Assembly (NCBI GenBank): GCA_021832345.1
Contig: JAKBKY010000006.1
Location: 1-64,000, forward strand
Length of the DNA: 64,000 bases
Source of the DNA: a bacterium
GTDB lineage: Bacteria; Vulcanimicrobiota; Vulcanimicrobiia; Vulcanimicrobiales; Vulcanimicrobiaceae
Reading direction: 5' to 3'
This document shows positions 25,011 through 32,172 of this stretch, piece by piece. How positions within the stretch are numbered: position 1 is the stretch's first letter; each line of letters opens with the position of its first letter. The translations under genes and the position numbers were made by a program. The notes under the pieces are model-generated. The model was not told the DNA's origin and searched no databases. It saw nothing but the letters and a program-made list of their open reading frames with translations.

Positions 25011-26264
25011 GTGATGGCACTTTCCGCACCAAGCGATGTAAAGCTCGCTCGCCTTCGAGCCGATTTCCCCATCTTCGCGCAACGCACCTCACGCGGAAAA
25101 CCGCTCATCTATCTCGACTCCGCTGCGACGTCGCAAAAACCGAGGGTTGTGATCGATGCCCTTGCCGATTACTATGCAACGTCCAATGCAAATGCGCACC
25201 GTGGCGTATACGAACTCGCCGAACGTTCCACCGAAGCCTTCGAAGCGGCCCGAGAGAACGTAGCGCGATTCATCGGCGCACAGCCTCGCGAACTGATTTG
25301 GACCAGGAACGCCACCGAGGCCATCAATCTCGTGGCAAATGCCTGGGGGAGAGCCAATCTCCGTCGCGGCGACGCAATTCTGCTCACGCAGATCGAGCAT
25401 CATTCAAACTTGGTGCCGTGGCAGCGTATCGCGCAGGAAGTCGGCGCTCAACTGCGCTTCATTCCAATCGACGGCATGGGCGAGCATGTCCTTGACGATC
25501 TCGATGCGTTACTCGACGGCGTACGAATGGTAGCTCTTGCTCATGTCAGCAATACGCTCGGAACCATCGCGCCGCTGGAGACGATCGTCAAGCGTGCGCA
25601 CGCACATGGGGCGCTCGTGCTTGCCGACGGAGCCCAGGCCGCACCCCACCTCGCAGTCAACGTCGCGGAACTCGGTGTAGATTTTTATGCGATCAGCGGC
25701 CATAAGATGCTGGCTCCGACCGGCATCGGCGCCCTCTACGGCAAGCGCACGCTGCTCGAAGAGATGCCGCCCTTCCTCTCCGGCGGCGATATGATCAAGT
25801 CCGTCAGTTACGAGCAGACATCGTACGACGATCCCCCGTGGAAGTTTGAAGCCGGAACGAGCAGCATTGCCGATGCGATTGCCTTCGGAGTCGCCGTCGA
25901 CTATCTGCGCGCCGTAGATATGTCATGGGTGCGCGAACACGAGCGAAGACTCGTCGCATACGCTCTTGCTCGCCTCGATCCGCTCCGTTCGCGCGGCCTA
26001 GTCATCTACGGCCCAAAGAATCCCGATCGCATCTCGGGAGTCCTCTCGTTTAATCTTGGTGATATCCACGCACACGATCTAGCTTCCATTCTCGACACCG
26101 ACGGTATTTGCATCCGGGCCGGCCATCACTGCACGATGCCGTTAATGAACCTAATGGGTTGGAGCGCTACGGCACGTGCATCGTTCTATCTCTACAACAA
26201 CGAAGACGACGTCGACGCGCTGTACCGCAGCCTCGAACGGGCCGCCGGCATCTTTAAATTATAG
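25011..26264 (+). CDS. sufS: SufS cysteine desulfurase
   Basis: SufS is a PLP enzyme that takes sulfur from cysteine for Fe-S clusters. The 417-residue sequence shows the PLP lysine in FYAISGHKMLAPTGIGALYG, the substrate and PLP contacts RNATEAINLVANAW and LTQIEHHSNLVPWQ, and the catalytic persulfide Cys in CIRAGHHCTMPLMN. GTG 25011 or the adjoining ATG 25014 may start it, one base after sufD. It is followed by the sulfur acceptor SufU. Confidence 0.95.
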   Translation: MMALSAPSDVKLARLRADFPIFAQRTSRGKPLIYLDSAATSQKPRVVIDALADYYATSNANAHRGVYELAERSTEAFEAARENVARFIGAQPRELIWTRNATEAINLVANAWGRANLRRGDAILLTQIEHHSNLVPWQRIAQEVGAQLRFIPIDGMGEHVLDDLDALLDGVRMVALAHVSNTLGTIAPLETIVKRAHAHGALVLADGAQAAPHLAVNVAELGVDFYAISGHKMLAPTGIGALYGKRTLLEEMPPFLSGGDMIKSVSYEQTSYDDPPWKFEAGTSSIADAIAFGVAVDYLRAVDMSWVREHERRLVAYALARLDPLRSRGLVIYGPKNPDRISGVLSFNLGDIHAHDLASILDTDGICIRAGHHCTMPLMNLMGWSATARASFYLYNNEDDVDALYRSLERAAGIFKL

Positions 26265-26272
26265 GCTTGCAG

Positions 26273-26665
26273 ATGGATGATTTCTATCGAGATTACATCT
26301 TAGATCACTACCGGCATCCGCGTAATTTCGGACATCTTGATCGCGTCGACGTGCAGGCCGAGGACTCTAATCCGCTCTGCGGGGACCGGCTGCGCATCGA
26401 ACTCGCTCTCGACGAAACCGGCAGGGTACAAGACGTACGCTTTTGGGGACAAGGCTGCGCGATTAGCCAAGCCTCGACCTCGATGCTGACCGAACGCGTC
26501 AAAGGCCTAACGCTGGAAGAGGTCGCTCGGCTTTCCAAAGACATCGTGCTCGAGAACATGGGGATCGGCATCAGCCCAACGCGCATGAAATGCGCGTTGC
26601 TGGGCCTGCGGGTCCTCAAGAGCGCGGCCATCGGCGAAATCGCCGAATGGCCTGACGAGAGCTAA
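26273..26665 (+). CDS. sufU: SufU sulfur-transfer/Fe-S scaffold protein
   Basis: SufU accepts sulfur from SufS through a zinc-dependent persulfide relay. The short product (130 residues from ATG 26273; TTG 26267 possible) has all three conserved cysteines: NPLCGDRLRIE, WGQGCAISQASTSML and TRMKCALLGLRVL, with the Asp after the first Cys. This contrasts with the NifU-like protein at 21810-22298, which lacks the third. It is the last gene of the operon and converges with the next gene after 1 base. Confidence 0.93.
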   Translation: MDDFYRDYILDHYRHPRNFGHLDRVDVQAEDSNPLCGDRLRIELALDETGRVQDVRFWGQGCAISQASTSMLTERVKGLTLEEVARLSKDIVLENMGIGISPTRMKCALLGLRVLKSAAIGEIAEWPDES

Positions 26666-26666
26666 T

Positions 26667-27476
26667 CTAACGTGTCTTGATCGAAAAGTGGCGGATGATC
26701 TTCATCCCGCCCGGGCCCGGTTCGAGCGTAAAGGTGATGTAGTACTCGCCGCTGCTTGTCGTCACATCCGCGTTGACGGTAAACGTGCCGTTATCGTGCG
26801 CGCGGGCCGGTAGTGACTGGATCACGGCACTCGAGTTCATAAACGCCGCCTCTTTGGCGGTCGTCCCGCCTGCGAGATAGGCCTGTGCGGCACTCGTATC
26901 GCCCCTCGCGAGCGCGTCGAGATAGCTTCGGACGACGGCCTTTGCGCGGTCGATGTTGTTCGCCAGAATCGATACCGGCGTTGGGTTGACCTGCGGCGTG
27001 ACGATCGGGGACGGCGTCGGCGCGCTCTGCGTGGCGGCCGGCTGCGGCGTCACGGGCGGACGGCGAGAATGTGTGGGTCGTGAAGACGGCAAGGTGGAGA
27101 TCGCCGATCGCGGGTGTGGCGTTGGAGACGGACGAGGACCCGGCGATGCAGTGGGGCTCGGTTTGGGCGTCGGTGTTGCTTTGGGACTCGCGCTCGGCTT
27201 GGGGGTGGGCGTGTGCTTCGGCGTTGGTTTTGGTTTCGGTGTCGGCGTGCTTGCAGGCGAAGGCGTAGGGGCGAGCGTCGGCGCGGGCGCCGGCGTGAAG
27301 ATGGCGGTCGGCATGGGCACCGGGCGCTTGAGCGTTCGCAGGGGCGAGCGCCAGAAATGCGCGATCAATCCGCCGAGCAGTAATCCTGAGAGGACCACGA
27401 CGATGAAGAGAGGGAGAATGGGCAGACCATCGGAGTCATCATCGTCATCGCGCCGGCGTCGACGTGGAGATCGCAC
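26667..27476 (-). CDS. Single-pass membrane protein with long Pro/Thr-rich linker and NTF2-like C-terminal domain
   Basis: The GTG at 27476 is chosen because GGAGG stands 7 bases upstream and it overlaps the preceding stop (TAGTG). The 269-residue product begins with a basic/acidic cytoplasmic head, one helix (LPILPLFIVVVLSGLLLGGL), then ~110 residues of TPKPKPTPKHTPTPKPS-type repeats spanning a wall-like distance, then a globular domain (about 165-269). That domain has phrases typical of NTF2-like folds: AVVRSYLDALARGDTSAAQ and GEYYITFTLEPGPGGMKIIR. Function unknown; it may position the domain in the periplasm. Confidence 0.65.
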   Translation of the reverse strand: MRSPRRRRRDDDDDSDGLPILPLFIVVVLSGLLLGGLIAHFWRSPLRTLKRPVPMPTAIFTPAPAPTLAPTPSPASTPTPKPKPTPKHTPTPKPSASPKATPTPKPSPTASPGPRPSPTPHPRSAISTLPSSRPTHSRRPPVTPQPAATQSAPTPSPIVTPQVNPTPVSILANNIDRAKAVVRSYLDALARGDTSAAQAYLAGGTTAKEAAFMNSSAVIQSLPARAHDNGTFTVNADVTTSSGEYYITFTLEPGPGGMKIIRHFSIKTR

Positions 27477-27874
27477 TATTTTGCCTCCATGAGAGCTGCC
27501 TCGATGCACTCATACAACCGGGTCGGCAGAAGATTCGAACGAGTCGGCTCTCGCTCGAGCAGGCCCGCCACCGCCAGTTCAAGCAAGCCGGCGCTTCGCG
27601 CAGCATACGCCAACAACGCAACCAAGGTAGAGGCAGGGTCGGTATCCTCCGACCACGGCGTCGGCAAGCCGGCCTCCTCCGCCACATCGTCAGACGATTC
27701 GCCGCGCTCGGCAAACGCTTGGAGTATCGCCTCGATGATGATCCGGCTCTCCGCCGGCAGCAAGGTGTGTGCCCGCTCCAGAAAGTCCGTCACCAAGAGA
27801 GCGTCGCCCATCGATGCGACACACTTCTCGGCGGCGGCCACAAGTTCTTCGCGAGGTCTCCCTGGAAGCGGCAT
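27476..27874 (-). CDS. Small helical protein of unknown function
   Basis: A 132-residue product from ATG 27874. The in-frame extension further upstream lies antisense to the neighbouring gene and looks non-coding. It is strongly helical and acidic (REELVAAAEKCVASMGDALL, ESRIIIEAILQAFAERGES, STLVALLAYAARSAGLLELA) with no recognised motif. It is translationally coupled to the membrane protein gene that follows (TAGTG overlap), suggesting a shared role. I do not recognise the family. Confidence 0.5.
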   Translation of the reverse strand: MPLPGRPREELVAAAEKCVASMGDALLVTDFLERAHTLLPAESRIIIEAILQAFAERGESSDDVAEEAGLPTPWSEDTDPASTLVALLAYAARSAGLLELAVAGLLEREPTRSNLLPTRLYECIEAALMEAK

Positions 27875-27932
27875 GACGTCAGACGGTACTCCCCACCGGC
27901 AGGCAGCTCCTCGAAGTTTGCCAAAACTCGTC

Positions 27933-28268
27933 GTGGTGATCCGTGTCAGGGTACCGCTCGATCTCCACGCCGTCGCCACGGCCGGCTCGGCTGCGTTTGC
28001 GATGGCCACGCCGCTACGCGTCCGAGAACTCCTGGCCTTTGCGGTGCGCGAGGCGATCGGGTTGCGGGCTCCGATCGACAAACTCGAACGCAGCTTGCGA
28101 CGAACGCTGGCCGGGCTCGAGCGCGGGGACTACCTTCTCACCGTCGACGGCCGCCCCTACTATGACGGCGAAGATGTCGTCGTGTGCAGCAACCCGGCTG
28201 ATGTGCGGTTCTTCCTCGCCGCGCCCGCGGGCCCGCGCCGAGCGCAACGCTCCCGCGTCGATCACTGA
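27933..28268 (+). CDS. Small protein of unknown function
   Basis: About 111 residues, probably from GTG 27933 or 27936 (TTG 27918 also possible). The sequence has a helical part (LRVRELLAFAVREAIGLRAP, IDKLERSLRRTLAGLERGD) and a strand-like part (YLLTVDGRPYYDGEDVVV), and ends in a basic tail. It is divergent from the small helical gene and followed by a membrane protein gene. No family recognised. Codon pattern (GC-rich third positions) supports coding. Confidence 0.45.
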   Translation: MVIRVRVPLDLHAVATAGSAAFAMATPLRVRELLAFAVREAIGLRAPIDKLERSLRRTLAGLERGDYLLTVDGRPYYDGEDVVVCSNPADVRFFLAAPAGPRRAQRSRVDH

Positions 28269-28285
28269 GGCACACGCACAGACGC

Positions 28286-28996
28286 GTGACCCCACCGGCA
28301 TCGTTTCTAACGCTGTGCAAGCAAGCGGCGGCGCTCTGCGCTCGCCGCGCGCCGCTCTACGGCATCGTAACCTTGGCAGCCCTCGGCATACAGGCGGCCC
28401 TCTCGTTCGGGTTTCATTTCCCGCATGCGCTCCTGATCGGCTCGGAGATCACGCTACCGCCGATCGCGACCATCGCCTACGTCACCACCGCCGTTGACGC
28501 CGGAGCGCTGCAGCTGCTCCCAAAGCAACGATGGGAACGCATCCTGGAAAGGACATGGGCCGTCATCGTCATCGATTTCGCGCTCACGCTAGCCTTCGCG
28601 ATAAGCCTCTCTGCGGCCGCCGAAAGCGACCTTGGCGCGGTCCTGATGGGGACGCTGGCACTCCTGCTCGTAGCCACGCTCGGCCTAGCGGAGCCGATCG
28701 CAAGCGTCGAAGACGGGGTGCCGGCTTGGATGCTGGTTCCTCGCTCGTTTGCGCGTTCGATCTCCTTGACGTGGTCCTCCGGCAACCTCTCGCGCGTCTT
28801 AGCGCTCTTTGCCGTTCAGCTCGCGATCGAAGCTGCGGCGCTAATCCTCCAGCAGCAACTGCTCGCCCTACGCCTTGAGGCGGCAATTTTCTGGGCAAAC
28901 GCGCCGCTCGACGCGCTCCTGACGATCCCCTTTGCAGCCCTTTCGATGGTCGTCTACTTGGACTGCCGCCGTCGAGCGGACGACCGGGACCGTTGA
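28286..28996 (+). CDS. Multi-pass membrane protein of unknown function
   Basis: The 236-residue product from GTG 28286 contains about six hydrophobic helices (for example LYGIVTLAALGIQAALSFGF, AVIVIDFALTLAFAISLSAA, LMGTLALLLVATLGLAEPI, ALFAVQLAIEAAALILQQ). The pattern, with SVEDGVPAWMLVPRSF between helices 4 and 5, resembles uncharacterised glycerophosphoryl-diester-phosphodiesterase-type membrane domains. I cannot establish this. No catalytic motif. It ends 93 bases before the next gene. Confidence 0.5.
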   Translation: MTPPASFLTLCKQAAALCARRAPLYGIVTLAALGIQAALSFGFHFPHALLIGSEITLPPIATIAYVTTAVDAGALQLLPKQRWERILERTWAVIVIDFALTLAFAISLSAAAESDLGAVLMGTLALLLVATLGLAEPIASVEDGVPAWMLVPRSFARSISLTWSSGNLSRVLALFAVQLAIEAAALILQQQLLALRLEAAIFWANAPLDALLTIPFAALSMVVYLDCRRRADDRDR

Positions 28997-29089
28997 CTCT
29001 CTTGCAACGGATGGTACTGTGGTGGAAGTAACCTCTTTGCACGATGGAGTTCGATCATCCCATCCCTACGCCTCGCCTGTATCGCCGTC

Positions 29090-29791
29090 TTGACCGCCGC
29101 GCTCGTCGCAACGGCCCCAAAAATCGCAAGCGTTCGCCGCTACACGATTAGCGGTAGCGATATCTTCACGGTGGGTCGCCAACCCGCCGAGCGCGTCACG
29201 TACCGCGGAACGCAACGACTGCGCATCACTCAGGTCGACCGGACGATACGATTTGAAGCGACGGCACGATACGTACGCAACGACGGCGCCGGCGACATCC
29301 CGGGAACGGCCCGCTTCGTCCAGCTCTTGCTCCCGGGCGATAACTTCGCGGATCGCAGCAACCACGATCCGGAGGATCTCACCATCCTCAACCAACCGTT
29401 CTCAATCCAGCTCGATCGCGCAACCTTGGCGCAGCTCTATGCACTAAAGGGCTCCGCCCCTTTCGCACTCGCCTCCCCGATGGCCGGCGGAACGCTGCAC
29501 GGCACCCTCACACGCGGCTCGGTCGCAAGGCTAGCGGGACAACGGGTGCTGGAGGTCACTTTTGCAGCCACGGGCCGCATGCACGGGCCGCTGCCCTCTC
29601 ACCCGTCGATGGATATCGATGGGCGGATGCAGATGCACGGCACGGCGGACTACGCACTCTGGGGGGGATGGCTCGTCGCTTTCTCCGCGCGCTTGAACAT
29701 CGCGGGAGCGATCGCGGACCTCGATCACGCCGTACCGGTCAAGATCGTTTACCACCGCTCCATGCGCCAGTTGGCCGGTGCAGCCCCTTAA
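29090..29791 (+). CDS. Exported beta-rich protein of unknown function (start uncertain)
   Basis: From the first usable start (TTG 29090) the product has 233 residues rich in beta strands (QVDRTIRFEATARYVRN, LSIQLDRATLAQLYAL-like, TLHGTLTRGSVARLAGQRVL, GTADYALWGGWLVAFSARL). In frame upstream the sequence would read as a good signal peptide (LRLACIAVLTAALVATA), yet no ATG, GTG or TTG precedes it before the stop at 28994. An ATG at 29044 is out of frame. Either a non-canonical start or a frameshift is involved. Its TAA is shared with the left end of the inverted-repeat element. Family not recognised. Confidence 0.55.
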   Translation: MTAALVATAPKIASVRRYTISGSDIFTVGRQPAERVTYRGTQRLRITQVDRTIRFEATARYVRNDGAGDIPGTARFVQLLLPGDNFADRSNHDPEDLTILNQPFSIQLDRATLAQLYALKGSAPFALASPMAGGTLHGTLTRGSVARLAGQRVLEVTFAATGRMHGPLPSHPSMDIDGRMQMHGTADYALWGGWLVAFSARLNIAGAIADLDHAVPVKIVYHRSMRQLAGAAP

Positions 29792-29953
29792 CAGGTCGCG
29801 GGGAAAGGCTGGTGCGGCTATCGCGCCGTGGTTTTGAGGCGGTTTCGAGGAGCGAGGAGCGCAGAATGACCGCGTCATTTCAGCAACGGGCGACGACGAA
29901 AGCGACCCAAAGCGGGGTGCGAGAGCTGTGCGGGCCTTCCCCCGCAACCTGTT
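29790..29953. repeat. 164-bp inverted-repeat element, copy 3
   Basis: AACAGGTCGCGGGGAAAGGC (29790-29809) pairs with GCCTTCCCCCGCAACCTGTT (29934-29953), 18 of 20 positions. The interior has a second pairing, GGTTTTGAGGCGGTTTCG with CGAAAGCGACCCAAA, and a central AATGAC/GTCATT hairpin. Copy 2 shares the internal blocks GAGGCG and AAGCGACCC and the GAGC/CAACG flanks of the central hairpin. The element starts inside the TAA stop of the upstream gene and ends 76 bases before the ECF sigma gene, so that gene's promoter must lie within it or just after it. Confidence 0.78.
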
Positions 29954-29998
29954 CAGGGCGCCTTCTTTAAGGAGTTCGGGCGACGCATGTGAAACCAA

Positions 29999-30015
29999 CC
30001 TCCGACGAGCGGAGG
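29999..30015 (+). promoter_or_regulatory. Leader hairpin before the ECF sigma gene
   Basis: CCTCCG (29999-30004) and CGGAGG (30010-30015) form a 6-bp GC-rich stem with loop ACGAG. It sits two bases before the AAGGAG ribosome site of the sigma factor gene and hides an alternative GGAGG. It could modulate initiation, but this is a proposal. The preceding TGAAACC (29990-29996) resembles some ECF -35 boxes, without a convincing -10. Confidence 0.35.
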
Positions 30016-30029
30016 TCAAGGAGCGTCGT

Positions 30030-30686
30030 ATGAGCGCGCTCGCCCCACTGCTCCTGAGGGAGTATACCGTGCCAGAAGCGGCCCGGCCGGCGAAGAGTTC
30101 GGCAGGCGCAGCGCCAAGCGTCGAAGGCTTCGACCGGATCGTCGACGATTACCAGCGCCGTCTCTACGGCTTCGCGCTCCGAATGACGGGCAATCGCGAA
30201 GATGCCGAAGAGATCGTGCAAGATGCCTTCGTGCGCGCCTATCGAGCTCTCGGCAAGATGGCCCTCGCCCAGCGGGCTGAACTGCGCCTTCAGCCGTGGC
30301 TCTACACGATCACGCTCAACGTTACACGCAACCGCCTGCGCAGCAAACGCCCCACAAGCGTTGCGCTGGATGCGCTTGCCGACCCCGATGCGTTATTACG
30401 CGGCTCTCTCGAAGAACCCTTACGCCCGGAGACGATCGTCGAACATAATAGCGATGTCGCCTTGGTGGAACGTGCGCTCTTAGCCCTGCCGATGCATCTG
30501 CGCGCGGCGGCCACTCTGCGCTTCATCGAAGGTCGCAGCCACCCGGAGATTGCCGAAATCCTGCATCAGCCGATCGGCACGGTCAAGTCACACGTACACC
30601 GTGCCGTGCGCATCCTACGCCGCATTCTGGGTCCGCAGGTCGGCCGAATCGTTTGCGAAGGGGAACATGCCAATGCGTTGTTGTGA
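30030..30686 (+). CDS. ECF-type RNA polymerase sigma factor
   Basis: The start at ATG 30030 has AAGGAG 6 bases upstream; the longer in-frame reading would run into the repeat element. The 218-residue product has sigma region 2 (RIVDDYQRRLYGFALRMTG, NREDAEEIVQDAFVRAYRAL, LQPWLYTITLNVTRNRLRS) and region 4 (VERALLALPMHLRAAATLRF, HPEIAEILHQPIGTVKSHVH). There is no region 1.1 or 3, so it is an extracytoplasmic-function-type alternative sigma factor. Its last 20 bases overlap the next gene, a zinc-finger anti-sigma fused to a DNA methyltransferase. The signal it answers is therefore plausibly DNA or protein alkylation. Confidence 0.93.
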   Translation: MSALAPLLLREYTVPEAARPAKSSAGAAPSVEGFDRIVDDYQRRLYGFALRMTGNREDAEEIVQDAFVRAYRALGKMALAQRAELRLQPWLYTITLNVTRNRLRSKRPTSVALDALADPDALLRGSLEEPLRPETIVEHNSDVALVERALLALPMHLRAAATLRFIEGRSHPEIAEILHQPIGTVKSHVHRAVRILRRILGPQVGRIVCEGEHANALL

Positions 30687-31413
30687 GATTGAGGTACTCT
30701 GGGACGAGATTCGGGGTGACTGCACGGCCTCACTCAAGCAGGCGGTCGTGGCGCATCTGGAAGCCTGCCCACCCTGCCAAGAACTCTACGAGCAATACGA
30801 AGGCGTCGCCTACCGACTCTCCAACCTCCCCAAACCAGAGCCCTCCTGCAACCTATCCGCGCGCGTCCTGCAGCACATCGCGCACCTGCGCAACAAGTTT
30901 CGCTCCACGCCGGTGACCTTGGCACACGCACCGACTCCGATCGGTCGCGTCTACGTCGGCTTACGGGAGGACCGCATCGTCTACTTGGGGATCGACACCG
31001 GCCAGTCGCTCGAACGCGTGCGCGAGCACGTCGAAGCTCGCCTGCGCCGACCCGTGATCGTGGGTGACGCCCCAGCCTGGCTTCACGACACGCTGGACGC
31101 CTACTTCGCGACCTGGCAGATCGACGACCAGCGAGTGGACTTAAGCGATCTGACGCCCTTCGAACAAGCCGCCCTGCGTGCCACGGCAACGATCCCGCCG
31201 GGCGAAGTTCGCTCCTACGGATGGGTTGCCACAACCATCGGCCGACCGAAGGCGGCTCGCGCCGTAGGCCGTGTGATGGCGCGCAATCCGCTGCCCCTCC
31301 TCTTTCCGTGTCACCGCGTGGTCGACTCAACCGGTGATCTCCACGACTACGGGTACGGGCTCGATCTCAAAGCCCGCCTGCTGCAGATGGAAGGCTACCG
31401 CCCGCCTGGGTAA
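30667..31413 (+). CDS. Fusion of anti-sigma zinc finger with O6-alkylguanine-DNA methyltransferase
   Basis: ATG 30667 follows AAGGGGA within the end of the sigma gene. Residues 1-45 carry the zinc-binding anti-sigma pattern: Cys5, then His30-Cys34-Cys37 in AHLEACPPCQEL (C-x24-HxxxCxxC). Residues about 88-248 form a complete MGMT/Ogt domain. It has IPPGEVRSYGWVATTIG, the Arg finger in KAARAVGRV (Arg198), Asn207, and the acceptor Cys215 in FPCHRVVDSTG, followed by LLQMEG. All residues needed for alkyl transfer are present. There is no membrane helix, so this is a soluble sigma-binding protein. Ada links repair to transcription by another fold; this arrangement would join an MGMT domain to ECF sigma control. 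I know of no characterised example. Confidence 0.88.
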   Translation: MPMRCCEIEVLWDEIRGDCTASLKQAVVAHLEACPPCQELYEQYEGVAYRLSNLPKPEPSCNLSARVLQHIAHLRNKFRSTPVTLAHAPTPIGRVYVGLREDRIVYLGIDTGQSLERVREHVEARLRRPVIVGDAPAWLHDTLDAYFATWQIDDQRVDLSDLTPFEQAALRATATIPPGEVRSYGWVATTIGRPKAARAVGRVMARNPLPLLFPCHRVVDSTGDLHDYGYGLDLKARLLQMEGYRPPG

Positions 31414-31464
31414 TGGTACACATCTCACAGGGGAACGAGAGAGCCAACGCTAACCTTATCGAAG

Positions 31465-32172
31465 GTGGCTAAGCGTGTCCTGATCACCGGCTTCGAGCCG
31501 TTCGGCGAAGAGCGGGTAAATCCAAGCGAACTTGTGGTCCGCAGCCTTGAAGGCCGCGTGATCGCGGGTAGTCCTGTCTCGACGCGCATCCTGCCCGTTG
31601 AGACGCGTTCGCTCCACGATCGTCTTGAGACGCTCTTCCTCGAAGAGCAGCCCGATATCGTCCTTGGGACGGGACTGGCCGGCGGCCGTACGTCGCTGGC
31701 GTTAGAACGCATCGCCGTCAATGTGCTCGACTTCGAACAGCCGGACAATGTCGGGGTGATGCGCAAGAATGACCAAATCGTGCGCGGCGGCCCCGACGCG
31801 CGTCTGTCGAACTTTCCGTTCGAACGCATCCTGGATGCCTGGCACGAAAATGGGGTTCCCGGTTACGTTTCAAACTCGGCAGGGACGTTTCTGTGTAACC
31901 AGCTGCTCTACGAATCGGTCGCCCTGACGGAAGGATCGCCGTCGCCTATTTTGGCGGGATTCGTGCATATGCCGTACCTGCCCGCGCAGGCGATCGCAGC
32001 CGGGGCCCAAGCAAACCCTTCCATGTCCTTTGAACTCATGAAGCGCGGCATCGAACTGTTAATCGAAACGTTGGTCCCTTGGGTGGAGCATCGTACGCCC
32101 GAAGCGAGCCGCGAACGCTCCAAGGGACGAGTCATGTGGATCCCACGCGGTGTAAAGGAAGTAGAACGCTGA
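31465..32172 (+). CDS. pcp: Pyroglutamyl-peptidase I (C15 family)
   Basis: The enzyme removes N-terminal pyroglutamate from peptides in the cytoplasm. The 235-residue product begins with RVLITGFEPFGEERVNPSE and has the full Glu-Cys-His triad. Glu is in ALERIAVNVLD, Cys in VSNSAGTFLCNQLLY and His in AGFVHMPYLPAQA. GTG start; the ribosome site is weak. The stop TGA overlaps the probable CTG start of the PHP gene. Length is slightly longer than usual (~215) because of a C-terminal basic tail. Confidence 0.92.
   Translation: MAKRVLITGFEPFGEERVNPSELVVRSLEGRVIAGSPVSTRILPVETRSLHDRLETLFLEEQPDIVLGTGLAGGRTSLALERIAVNVLDFEQPDNVGVMRKNDQIVRGGPDARLSNFPFERILDAWHENGVPGYVSNSAGTFLCNQLLYESVALTEGSPSPILAGFVHMPYLPAQAIAAGAQANPSMSFELMKRGIELLIETLVPWVEHRTPEASRERSKGRVMWIPRGVKEVER

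Noticed and set aside
29928-30029. N-terminal extension of the ECF sigma factor (34 codons)
   Set aside because: It starts within the repeat element; ATG 30030 has its own AAGGAG site and the sigma fold needs nothing upstream.
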